Assembly (NCBI RefSeq): GCF_005280195.1
Contig: NZ_SZPR01000018.1
Coordinates: 155,524-219,523 of the forward strand
DNA length: 64,000 nt
Origin: Streptomyces galbus
GTDB taxonomy: Bacteria; Actinomycetota; Actinomycetes; Streptomycetales; Streptomycetaceae
Direction: 5' to 3'
The position numbers were made by a program, and so were the translations under genes. Of this stretch, positions 54,102 through 62,663 are shown piece by piece. The notes beneath the pieces were generated by a model that searched no databases, was not told the DNA's origin, and saw only the letters and a list, made by a program, of their open reading frames with translations. The first letter of the stretch is position 1. Every line of letters starts with the position of its first letter.

Positions 54102-54811
54102 CCCCAGCGGGCCGCCCGGTCGACCAGGGCCCGCATCACCCGCACGTCGTCCCCCATCTCCGGATGCCACTGCACCCCGAGGACCCAGCCCTCCCCGGCC
54201 GGCCCCGTCTCCCCGGTGCCCCACTCCACGGCCTCGACCGTGCCGTCCTCGGCGTACGCCGACGGGACCAGGCCCCGGCCGAGCCGGTCCACCGCCTGGT
54301 GGTGGAAGGTCGGCACCGCGGTCTGCTCCGGGACCACCCGCGCGTACACCGTGCCCGGCACCGGCTCGACCGGGTGCCTGCCGAAGACGCCCGGCACCTC
54401 CGCGTGCCCGTCGACGTGCTGCACCAGCGTCCCGCCGAGGGCGACGTTCAGCAGCTGCATGCCCCGGCAGATGCCGAGCAGCGGCACCCGCGCCGCCAGC
54501 GCGGCCCCGATCAGCGCGAGTTCCCAGGCGTCCCGTTCCCGTGCGGGCGGCCCGGTGCGGGGGTCGGCGTCGGCGCCGTAGCGCACCGGCTCCACGTCCG
54601 GACCGCCCGCGATCACCAGCCCGTCCAGGCGGGCCACGGCCGCCTCGGCGTGCTCGGGCGCGTCGGGCGGGAGCATCGCCGCGAGGCCCCCGGCCCGCTG
54701 CACGAGCCGTGGGTACCCGGCCGGCAGCAGCGCGGCCTCGAGCTGCCACACGCGCCACCGGGTCCCGGCCTCCAGGTACGTGCTCACACCGATCAACGGT
54801 CGCCCGGCCAT
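54089..54811 (-). CDS. Gamma-glutamyl-gamma-aminobutyrate hydrolase-like (PuuD) amidotransferase
   Basis: 240-residue class I glutamine-amidotransferase fold hydrolase. Nucleophile Cys115 in GICRGMQL and the His216/Glu218 pair in VQWHPE complete the triad. PuuD-type enzymes release amines from gamma-glutamyl intermediates. ATG at 54811 is used as homology begins there; upstream 13 codons are unlike the family. Its neighbours, a gamma-glutamyl ligase and two oxidoreductases, fit a glutamylated-amine pathway. Confidence 0.92.
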   Translation of the reverse strand: MAGRPLIGVSTYLEAGTRWRVWQLEAALLPAGYPRLVQRAGGLAAMLPPDAPEHAEAAVARLDGLVIAGGPDVEPVRYGADADPRTGPPARERDAWELALIGAALAARVPLLGICRGMQLLNVALGGTLVQHVDGHAEVPGVFGRHPVEPVPGTVYARVVPEQTAVPTFHHQAVDRLGRGLVPSAYAEDGTVEAVEWGTGETGPAGEGWVLGVQWHPEMGDDVRVMRALVDRAARWGTRA

Positions 54812-54919
54812 GCGCTCTCCCGAGGGTGCCTCAGCGGACTGTCTCCGCACCGACTGTCTCCGTAATGGACTGCCCGTGAACCTTTGGGTCCCGTACGGCC
54901 GCGCCGGCGTGCGTCCGGC

Positions 54920-55663
54920 TCACGTCAGGAACCCCCTGAGCAGCGCCGCCGTCCCCGCGCAGTGCTCGCGCATGATCTCGCGCGCGCCGTCGGCGTCGCC
55001 GTCCAGCACCGCCTCCACCAGCGCGTCGTGCTGGCGCTGCGAGTGCTCCAGGTTGCGCACCAGCAGCGGGATGCAGTCCAGCAGGTCGTTCACCGTGGCC
55101 CGGACCGCCGCGTACTGCGCGGCCAGCGTCGGCGAGCCGGACAGTCCGGCCAGCGTGAGGTGGAGCAGGGTGTCACGCCGGCGGTAGTCGGCCAGCGGGG
55201 CGTCACGCGTCGCGGCGAGCGCCGCCCGCAGCCGCCCCGCCCGCTCCCCGTCCGTGCCGTGGGCCGCGCACAGCCCGGCCGCGCCGACCTCCAGCACCTC
55301 GCGGAACCGCAGCACGTCCTCCACGTCGACCCCGGCCACCCGCCGGCGCAGCTCGTCCTCGCCGCCCGCCGCGCCGCCCCGGGGGCGCGGCAGCACGAAC
55401 GTGCCGCCGTAGCGGCCCCGCCGGGACTCCACCAGCCCCTGGTCCTGGAGCACCTTCAGCACCTCCCGCAGCGTCACCCGGCTGATCCCCAGCCGCTCCG
55501 CGAGGTCCCGCTCGGCCGGCAGCCGCCCGCCGTCCGGCACCAGGCCCAGCCGCACCACCTGCAGGATCTGCTCCAGTGCCTCCTCGAAGCCGTTGCCCGC
55601 CCGCACCGGCCGCAGCACCGGCGTCAACCGGTCCGGCGCCGTGTCACCCGCATCCCCGGGCAT
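54920..55663 (-). CDS. GntR/FadR-family regulator
   Basis: 247-residue regulator with winged helix (GRLPAERDLAERLGISRVTLREVLKVL, about 45-75) and a helical FCD effector domain. ATG at 55663 has GGAAGGGGG upstream; another ATG at 55702 is possible. Divergent from the glutamine-synthetase-like gene over a palindrome, so probably its repressor. Confidence 0.9.
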   Translation of the reverse strand: MPGDAGDTAPDRLTPVLRPVRAGNGFEEALEQILQVVRLGLVPDGGRLPAERDLAERLGISRVTLREVLKVLQDQGLVESRRGRYGGTFVLPRPRGGAAGGEDELRRRVAGVDVEDVLRFREVLEVGAAGLCAAHGTDGERAGRLRAALAATRDAPLADYRRRDTLLHLTLAGLSGSPTLAAQYAAVRATVNDLLDCIPLLVRNLEHSQRQHDALVEAVLDGDADGAREIMREHCAGTAALLRGFLT

Positions 55664-55697
55664 CCGGCCGCGCCCCCTTCCCAAGCAATGGTTCCAC

Positions 55698-55712
55698 GCC
55701 ATACCTTATGGC
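55698..55712. promoter_or_regulatory. Palindromic operator between GntR and glnA4-like genes
   Basis: GCCATA-CCT-TATGGC, a perfect 6+3+6 palindrome, about 45 bp before the ligase start and 35 bp before the GntR start; AT-rich core in GC-rich DNA. Spacing suits a GntR/FadR dimer. Confidence 0.65.
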
Positions 55713-55756
55713 TTCCGGTCGGCGGAAGCAGCCGAAGCCCCGAAGGAGGCCCTCCC

Positions 55757-57121
55757 GTGGCAGACCGCACACCCCCGCTCTCCGTCGAGGAGCTGTACGC
55801 CCTCGTCGCGAGCGGTGAGCTCGACACCGTCGTCCTGGCCTTCCCCGACATGCAGGGGCGGCTCCAGGGCAAGCGGTTCGCCGCCCGCTTCTTCCTCGAC
55901 GAGGTCCTCCACCACGGCACCGAGGGCTGCAACTACCTCCTCGCGGTCGACGTCGAGATGAACACCGTCGACGGCTACGCGATGTCCTCCTGGGACCGCG
56001 GCTACGGCGACTTCGCCCTGCACCCGGACCTGTCCACGCTGCGCCGCATCCCCTGGCACCCGGGCACCGCCCTGGCCGTCGCCGACCTCGCCTGGGGCGA
56101 CGGCTCACCCGTCGTCGCCGCGCCCCGGCAGATCCTGCGCCGCCAGCTGGAGCGCCTCGCCGAGCTGGGCCTCACCGCCCAGGTGGGCACCGAGCTGGAG
56201 TTCATCGTCTTCAAGGAGACCTACGAGCAGGCCTGGGACGCCGGCTACCGGGGCCTGACCCCGGCCAACCAGTACAACGTCGACTACTCCGTCCTCGGCA
56301 CCGGCCGCATCGAACCCCTGCTGCGCCGCATCCGCAACGAGATGGCCGGCGCCGGCCTCACCGTGGAGTCCGCCAAGGGCGAGTGCAACCCCGGCCAGCA
56401 CGAGATCGCCTTCCGCTACGACGAGGCCCTGGTCGCCTGCGACCAGCACGCGCTCTACAAGACCGGCGCCAAGGAGATCGCCGCCCAGGAGGGCGTCTCG
56501 CTCACCTTCATGGCCAAGTACAACGAGCGCGAGGGCAACTCCTGCCACATCCACCTCTCGCTCGCCGACGCCGACGGCCGCAACGCCATGGCCGGGGACG
56601 GCGAGGACGGCATGTCCCCGGTGATGCGGCACTTCCTCGCCGGCCAGCTCGCCGCCCTGCGCGACTTCTCCCTGCTGTACGCGCCGCACATCAACTCCTA
56701 CAAGCGGTTCCAGCCCGGCTCGTTCGCGCCGACCGCCGTCGCCTGGGGCCACGACAACCGCACCTGCGCGCTGCGCGTGGTCGGCCACGGCCGCTCGCTG
56801 CGCTTCGAGAACCGGCTGCCCGGCGGCGACGTCAACCCCTACCTCGCCGTCTCCGGCCTGGTCGCGGCCGGACTGTACGGCGTCGAGCACGAGCTGGAGC
56901 TGCCCGAGCCCTGCGCCGGCAACGCCTACGCCGCCGACTTCGCGCACGTGCCCACCACCCTGCGCGAGGCCGCCGAGCTGTGGGCCGGCAGCCCCGTCGC
57001 CCGGGCCGCGTTCGGCGACGAGGTGGTCGCCCACTACCACAACATGGCCCGCGTCGAGCTGGACGCCTTCGGCGCCGCGGTCACCGACTGGGAGCTGCGC
57101 CGCTCCTTCGAACGCCTGTGA
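55757..57121 (+). CDS. glnA4: Glutamine-synthetase-like gamma-glutamyl ligase (GlnA4 type)
   Basis: 454-residue GSI-fold ATP-dependent ligase. The Mg/ATP and glutamate motifs (ELEFIVF, NPGQHEIAFRY, HIHLSLAD, FENRLPGG) are retained, but ammonium-pocket residues differ from true glutamine synthetases. Its place before an aldehyde dehydrogenase and an SDR matches the S. coelicolor glnA4 locus, whose product glutamylates ethanolamine; that identity is inferred from synteny. GTG at 55757 after AAGGAGG. Separated from the next gene by 8 bp. Confidence 0.88.
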   Translation: MADRTPPLSVEELYALVASGELDTVVLAFPDMQGRLQGKRFAARFFLDEVLHHGTEGCNYLLAVDVEMNTVDGYAMSSWDRGYGDFALHPDLSTLRRIPWHPGTALAVADLAWGDGSPVVAAPRQILRRQLERLAELGLTAQVGTELEFIVFKETYEQAWDAGYRGLTPANQYNVDYSVLGTGRIEPLLRRIRNEMAGAGLTVESAKGECNPGQHEIAFRYDEALVACDQHALYKTGAKEIAAQEGVSLTFMAKYNEREGNSCHIHLSLADADGRNAMAGDGEDGMSPVMRHFLAGQLAALRDFSLLYAPHINSYKRFQPGSFAPTAVAWGHDNRTCALRVVGHGRSLRFENRLPGGDVNPYLAVSGLVAAGLYGVEHELELPEPCAGNAYAADFAHVPTTLREAAELWAGSPVARAAFGDEVVAHYHNMARVELDAFGAAVTDWELRRSFERL

Positions 57122-57129
57122 GGCCCCCC

Positions 57130-58500
57130 GTGCCCGCCGCCCCCGCACCCGCCCTCGACGTCCTGAACCCCGCGACCGAGGAGGTCCTCGCCACCGTCCC
57201 GGTCGCCACCGCGGCCGACGTGGACGCGGCCGTCTCCCGGGCGCACCGCGCGCAGACGACGTGGGCCGCCCTGGCGCCCGCGGACCGCGCCCGCCTGCTG
57301 CGCCGGTTCGCCGCCGTCGTCGACGAACACCTCGAGGAGCTGGCCCGGCTGGAGGTCCGGGAGGCCGGGCACACCCTCGGCAACGCTCGCTGGGAGGCGG
57401 GCAACGTCCGCGACCTGCTCGACTACGCGGCCGGGGGAGTGGAGCGGCTGACCGGCCGTCAGATCCCGGTGGCGGGCGGGCTCGACGTCACCATCCTGGA
57501 GCCGCTGGGCGTGGTCGGCGTCATCGCGCCCTGGAACTTCCCCCTGCCCATCGCCGCCTGGGGCACCGCCCCCGCGCTCGCGGCGGGCAACGCCGTCCTC
57601 CTCAAACCGGCCGAGACGACCCCCCTGACGGCCCTGCGCCTCGCCGAACTAGCCCTGGCGGCGGGCCTGCCCGAGGGGCTGTTCCAGGTCCTCCCCGGAC
57701 ACGGGCCCGTCACCGGCGACGCGCTGGTCGAGCACCCGGGCGTCGCCAAGATCGTGTTCACCGGGTCGACGGCCGTGGGCCGGCAGGTGCTGGCGAAGGG
57801 CTCGGCCCGGCTGAAGCGGGTCACCCTCGAACTCGGCGGCAAGAGCCCCAACATCGTCTTCGCCGACGCCGACCTCCGGGCCGCCGCGGACCCCTTCTCC
57901 TTTCTCGACAACGCCGGCCAGGACTGCTGCGCCCGCACCCGCATCCTGGTCCAGCAGCCCGTGTACGACGAGGTCGCGGCCCTCCTCGCCGACGCGCTGG
58001 CCGCCGTCGTGGTCGGCGACCCGGCCGACGAGAAGACCCAGATGGGCCCGCTCATCTCACGCCGCCAGCTCGACCGGGTCCGCGGGTACGTCCCCGAGGA
58101 CGCCCCCGCCCTGCGCGGCAGCGCACCCGACGGCCCGGGCTTCTGGTTCCCGCCGACCGTCCTGACCGGCGAACGGCCCGACTCCGCCGCCGCCCGCGAG
58201 GAGATCTTCGGCCCCGTCGCCGTGCTGCTCCCCTTCACCGACGAGCAGGACGCCGTCCGCCTCGCCAACGACACCCCGTACGGCCTGTCGGGCTCCGTCT
58301 GGACCCGTGACCTCGGGCGCGCCCTGCGCGTCTCGCGTGCCGTGCGGGCCGGGAACCTCTCCGTCAACTCCCACTCCAGCGTGCGCTACTCGACGCCGTT
58401 CGGCGGCTTCAAGCAGTCCGGCCTCGGCCGGGAGCTGGGCCCGGACGCCCTGACCGCGTTCACCGAGACCAAGAACGTTTTCCTCAGCACGGAGGCCTGA
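57130..58500 (+). CDS. Aldehyde dehydrogenase
   Basis: 456-residue NAD(P)-dependent dehydrogenase. Catalytic Glu in VTLELGGKSPN and nucleophile Cys in NAGQDCCARTR; the ATP-family substrate end is APWNFPLPIA. GTG at 57130, 8 bp after the ligase gene. Probably oxidises the gamma-glutamyl aldehyde made in this pathway. Confidence 0.95.
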   Translation: MPAAPAPALDVLNPATEEVLATVPVATAADVDAAVSRAHRAQTTWAALAPADRARLLRRFAAVVDEHLEELARLEVREAGHTLGNARWEAGNVRDLLDYAAGGVERLTGRQIPVAGGLDVTILEPLGVVGVIAPWNFPLPIAAWGTAPALAAGNAVLLKPAETTPLTALRLAELALAAGLPEGLFQVLPGHGPVTGDALVEHPGVAKIVFTGSTAVGRQVLAKGSARLKRVTLELGGKSPNIVFADADLRAAADPFSFLDNAGQDCCARTRILVQQPVYDEVAALLADALAAVVVGDPADEKTQMGPLISRRQLDRVRGYVPEDAPALRGSAPDGPGFWFPPTVLTGERPDSAAAREEIFGPVAVLLPFTDEQDAVRLANDTPYGLSGSVWTRDLGRALRVSRAVRAGNLSVNSHSSVRYSTPFGGFKQSGLGRELGPDALTAFTETKNVFLSTEA

Positions 58501-58505
58501 GCCGC

Positions 58506-59288
58506 ATGACCGAAGCACAGATCTGCCGCCGCCTGGTCGGCCGCACCGCCGTCGTCACCGGGGCCGGCAGCGGCATCGGCCTCGCCGCCGCTCGCCGGCT
58601 CGCCGCCGAGGGCGCCCACGTGGTCTGCGGCGACATCGACGAGACCAGCGGCAAGGCCGCCGCCGAGGAGGTCGGCGGCACCTTCGTCAAGGTCGACGTC
58701 ACCGACCCCGAGCAGGTGGAGGCGCTGTTCCGGACGGCGTACGAGACCTACGGCAGCGTCGACGTCGCCTTCAACAACGCCGGCATCTCCCCGCCCGACG
58801 ACGACTCCATCCTGGAGACCGGCCTGGAGGCGTGGAAGCGCGTCCAGGAGGTCAACCTCACCTCCGTCTACCTGTGCTGCAAGGCGGCCCTGCCGTACAT
58901 GCGGCGCCAGGGCCGGGGCTCGATCATCAACACCGCGTCGTTCGTGGCCCGGATGGGCGCGGCCACCAGCCAGATCTCCTACACCGCGTCCAAGGGCGGC
59001 GTGCTCGCCATGTCCCGCGAACTGGGCGTGCAGTTCGCCCGGGAGGGCATCCGCGTCAACGCCCTGTGCCCGGGGCCGGTCAACACCCCTTTGCTGCGGG
59101 AGCTGTTCGCCAAGGACCCGGAGCGGGCCGCGCGCCGGCTGGTGCACATCCCGGTCGGCCGGTTCGCCGAGGCCGAGGAGATCGCCGCCGCCGTCGCCTT
59201 CCTGGCCAGCGACGACTCCTCGTTCGTCAACGCCACCGACTTCCTGGTGGACGGCGGCATCTCCGGGGCGTACGTCACCCCGCTGTAA
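58506..59288 (+). CDS. Short-chain dehydrogenase/reductase
   Basis: 260-residue classical SDR. Cofactor loop TGAGSGIG (about 19-26), NNAG at about 91-94 and the active-site Y-T-A-S-K. Five bases after the aldehyde dehydrogenase. Likely oxidises or reduces the alcohol/aldehyde intermediate of the glutamylated amine; direction unknown. Confidence 0.93.
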   Translation: MTEAQICRRLVGRTAVVTGAGSGIGLAAARRLAAEGAHVVCGDIDETSGKAAAEEVGGTFVKVDVTDPEQVEALFRTAYETYGSVDVAFNNAGISPPDDDSILETGLEAWKRVQEVNLTSVYLCCKAALPYMRRQGRGSIINTASFVARMGAATSQISYTASKGGVLAMSRELGVQFAREGIRVNALCPGPVNTPLLRELFAKDPERAARRLVHIPVGRFAEAEEIAAAVAFLASDDSSFVNATDFLVDGGISGAYVTPL

Positions 59289-59289
59289 G

Positions 59290-59343
59290 GGCGCCGGGAG
59301 CCGGGGCGCCGGGAGCCGGACGCCGGGAGCCGGGGCGCCGGGG
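59290..59343. repeat. 15-bp tandem repeat at a convergent junction
   Basis: GGCGCCGGGAGCCGG occurs exactly twice (59290-59304, 59305-59319), then a 14-bp variant (59320-59333) and a partial fourth copy, filling the gap between the SDR stop and the next convergent gene. Confidence 0.85.
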
Positions 59344-59344
59344 C

Positions 59345-60547
59345 CTACAGGAAGGTGTGCCCCTCGCCCCGGTACGTCGGCACGGTCGCCGTGACCCGGT
59401 CGCCCTCGACCAGGTGCAGGCTGTCGAACCGCTCGCACAGCTCACCGGCCTTCGCGTGCCGGAACCACACCTTGTCGCCGATCAGCAGGTCGTCCGCGGG
59501 GGAGCCGAGCAGCGGGGTCTGCACCTCGCCGGGACCCTCCTGCGGGTCGTAGCGCAGCCCCTCCGGCAGGTACGGCACCGGCAGCCGGTCCGCCCCCGCC
59601 GCGCCGGAGGCCGGGTAGCCGCCGCCCAGCACCGTCACCACGCCCACCCCGGGCCGCCGTACGACGGGCTGGGCGAACAGCGCGGCCGGACGCCCGCTGA
59701 ACGACGTGTAGTTGTCGAACAGCCGCGGCACGTACAGCCCGGACCCGGCCGCGATCTCCGTCACCGCGTCCTCGGCCGCGGTGCTCTGCACACTGCCGGT
59801 GCCGCCGCCGTTGACGAACTCCAGGTCCGGTACGACGGCCCGCACCGCGCGCACCACCGCGGCCCGCCGCTCCACGAGTTCACGGCGCGCGGCCGCCTGC
59901 ATCAGCCGGATCGCCCGGGAGCGCAGCGGCCGCCCCGCGAGCGCGTCCCCGACCCCCGCGATGTGCCCCTCGTACGCCATGATCCCCACGACCTCGAAGC
60001 CGGGCCGCCGGGACACCGCGCGGGCCAGCTCGGCGACCTCGGCGGGGGAGTGCAGCGGCGAGCGCCGGGCGCCGACCCGCACCCGGCCGCCGAGCAGCCG
60101 CAGGGCGGTGTCCAACTCCAGGCAGACCCGCACCACTTCACGGCCGTCGCCGCGCGCCGCGTCGATCAGGTCGAGCTGGGCGACGTCGTCGACCATGACC
60201 GAGACGGCCGAGGCCAGCTTGGGGTCGGCGGTGAGCTCGGCGAACCCGGCGCGGTCGGCGGACGGGTAGGCGAGCAGCACGTCGTCGAACCCGGACCGCG
60301 CGAGCCACAGCGACTCGGCCAGGGTGAACGACATGATCCCCGCGAACCCCTCCTTCGCCAGGACCCGTTCGAGCAGCGCGCGGCACCGCACGGACTTGCT
60401 CGCGACCCGGATCGGCTTGCCCCCGGCGCGGCGGAGCAAGTCCTCCGCGTTGGCGTCGAAGGCGTCCAGGTCCACGATCGCGAGAGGGGCGTCGAGGTGG
60501 GCGGTGGCCCGGTCGTAACGGGCCCGGTCGGCGGCGCGCGCAGTCAT
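59345..60547 (-). CDS. PLP-fold amino acid deaminase/aldolase
   Basis: 400-residue member of the alanine-racemase-like fold III PLP family, D-threonine aldolase/D-serine dehydratase group. The PLP-lysine lies in ASKSVRC near residue 50; GFEVVGIMAYEGH and NGGGTGS are family blocks. ATG at 60547. Substrate unknown; a D-amino acid is likely. Confidence 0.9.
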   Translation of the reverse strand: MTARAADRARYDRATAHLDAPLAIVDLDAFDANAEDLLRRAGGKPIRVASKSVRCRALLERVLAKEGFAGIMSFTLAESLWLARSGFDDVLLAYPSADRAGFAELTADPKLASAVSVMVDDVAQLDLIDAARGDGREVVRVCLELDTALRLLGGRVRVGARRSPLHSPAEVAELARAVSRRPGFEVVGIMAYEGHIAGVGDALAGRPLRSRAIRLMQAAARRELVERRAAVVRAVRAVVPDLEFVNGGGTGSVQSTAAEDAVTEIAAGSGLYVPRLFDNYTSFSGRPAALFAQPVVRRPGVGVVTVLGGGYPASGAAGADRLPVPYLPEGLRYDPQEGPGEVQTPLLGSPADDLLIGDKVWFRHAKAGELCERFDSLHLVEGDRVTATVPTYRGEGHTFL

Positions 60548-60833
60548 GGACGCAGCCTGCCAGACGCGATTACCGCGGGGTAGGGGGACGATCCGGGCAG
60601 ATGCCCCGGGGTCGCCGACTGGTTCCCGCCGGACCAGCGACAAGCCGTAGAGTGACGCGCACGCACGACGGAACGACCCCGGCCGGACGCCCGCGCCGGG
60701 ATGCCGGTCCGCCCGTGCGGGCAGGTATGCGTGCCCAGGGGCGGACGGTCGCGCCCGCGCGGGACGCAGGGCACGCGTCACACGGGGCCCGCGCAGGACG
60801 GACACGGCCCGGGCACGAGGAAACGGGGGGTGC

Positions 60834-62663
60834 ATGAGCACGGAAGCACGCCGCGCCACGATCCCCCCGCGCCCCGACACCCCGCCCCGCCCCGCCCACC
60901 CGCCGGCCCCTGAAGCCGCGGTCGCCGCGGAGCCCGCGCCCCCGCACACCGAGGGCACGTCGGACCTGCCCCGGCCGTCGTCGGCCGCCGGACCCCGCTC
61001 GGCGGGGGCCTTCCCGACCCCCGGCGCCCCGTCCACCCCGCCCCGGCCCGCCGCCGCCCCGACCGGACCGGCGACGCCCGCGACCGCAGGGACACCCAAG
61101 GGCAGGGTGCCGGCCGGGACCGCCACGGCTCCCGTGTCCGGGACGCCCACGACCGCCCGCACCCCGGACCCGTCCCGCCCGTCGGCCCCGAGGGAGATAC
61201 CTCCCGCCGCCCCGACCGGCATACGCCGGCCCCGGACCCCGGCCGAGCCCCCCGCTCCGGCGGACGCGCCGAGCGCACCCCGCCCGGACCGGGCGCCCGA
61301 TGGGCGCGGCAGCCGCCCGGCCGGATCACCCGGGTCGCCGGAGCGCCTCACCCCCGCGTCGGCGGGCCGTGCCGCGGACCTCCGCGACGCGCCGCCGCCC
61401 GTCGCGTCCGCCCGCTTCCCCGACGCCCCTCCGACCGCCGGACGCCCCGGCGCGGGCTTCCCGCGCGGCGACGCCCCGGCCGAGCGCCGCACCACCCCCG
61501 CGCACGGCGTCTCCCCGGCCGCCGCCGACACGGCTCCCGCCGCCGCTCCCGGACGGCCCGGCACGACCGACGCGGGCCGCGCGCCCTCCTCCGGCAGCGC
61601 GTGGTCCCCGTTCTCCCGGGCCCGGACGCCCGGGGCCGCGCCGGGACACGACGAGGACGCGCCGCGCCCCTACGACGCCGCCCCTGGCCGCCTCGCGGCC
61701 GCCACCGGTACCCCGCCCGCCTGGACCCCTGCCGTCCCCGTACGCCACCCCGACTTCGCGGCCCCCGGCGCGCGCACCGCCGCCGACCCGCACCCCCCGG
61801 GCCCGGACCCCGCCCTCTCCTGGAGCGCGCCGCCGGCACCCGGCGGTTCCACGCGGCCGCACGTCACGTTCGCGCGACCCGAGGGTGTCGGCGACGCGGG
61901 ACGCGGGGACGGCGCCCGGGGCCGGGTCGTCGCCGCGGCCGTCAGCATGGTGCTGGGGCTCGGACTCGTCGTCGGTGCCGCCACCGGTAGCTGGCTCGCC
62001 GGGGACGCCTCCGGCGCGGGCGAGCGCAGCGCCTACACGGCCGCCGCCGGCCTGTGGCACAGCGTGCCCGTCGACCGGCTCTTCCCGCCGAGCGTGACCG
62101 GGCGGGGCGCCGGCCCCGGCGGTGCCGACCGCACCTGGACCCGGATCGCCGTCGCGCCCGACGGCGGCTGCGCCGACGCGTTCGACCCGTTGCTGCGCCA
62201 GGTCCTGGCGCCCGTGGGCTGCTCCCGCCTGCTGCGCGCCACCTACACCGACGCCACGCAGAGCTACGTCACCACCGTCGGCCTGCTGTTCACGACGGCC
62301 GATCCCGCGGCGATGCGCGCCCTGGACACCCGGTTCGAGAAGGAGGGCCTGGGCCGCCGCACCGACCTGCTGCCCCGCCCCTACGCCGCCGCGGGCACGG
62401 CCGCCGCCGGGTTCGGCGACCGCCAGCGGGCCTCCTGGACGGTCTCCGTCCTCACCGACGCCCCGGTCGTGGTCTACGCCGTCTCGGGCTGGGCCGACGG
62501 CCGCACCGTCGCCGTACCGCAGCCCGCCGCCGAGGCCGCCGCGACCGGCGCCACCACCGCCCCCGCCCAGGCAGGGCTCGGCAACGAGGCCAAGGGCCTG
62601 GCCGACCGTGTCGAGCGCGGCCTGCGCACCACCGCCGCCTCCCCCTCGGAGCGGCCCTCATGA
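60834..62663 (+). CDS. Proline-rich single-span membrane protein
   Basis: 609-residue protein. Residues 1-360 are Pro/Ala/Thr/Arg-rich and disordered; one membrane helix at about 363-388 (VVAAAVSMVLGLGLVVG); an extracytoplasmic domain of about 220 residues with a Cys pair (GCADAF...GCSRLL) follows. ATG at 60834. Its stop overlaps the mycosin gene by 4 bp, so the two are translated together. No family recognised. Confidence 0.85.
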   Translation: MSTEARRATIPPRPDTPPRPAHPPAPEAAVAAEPAPPHTEGTSDLPRPSSAAGPRSAGAFPTPGAPSTPPRPAAAPTGPATPATAGTPKGRVPAGTATAPVSGTPTTARTPDPSRPSAPREIPPAAPTGIRRPRTPAEPPAPADAPSAPRPDRAPDGRGSRPAGSPGSPERLTPASAGRAADLRDAPPPVASARFPDAPPTAGRPGAGFPRGDAPAERRTTPAHGVSPAAADTAPAAAPGRPGTTDAGRAPSSGSAWSPFSRARTPGAAPGHDEDAPRPYDAAPGRLAAATGTPPAWTPAVPVRHPDFAAPGARTAADPHPPGPDPALSWSAPPAPGGSTRPHVTFARPEGVGDAGRGDGARGRVVAAAVSMVLGLGLVVGAATGSWLAGDASGAGERSAYTAAAGLWHSVPVDRLFPPSVTGRGAGPGGADRTWTRIAVAPDGGCADAFDPLLRQVLAPVGCSRLLRATYTDATQSYVTTVGLLFTTADPAAMRALDTRFEKEGLGRRTDLLPRPYAAAGTAAAGFGDRQRASWTVSVLTDAPVVVYAVSGWADGRTVAVPQPAAEAAATGATTAPAQAGLGNEAKGLADRVERGLRTTAASPSERPS

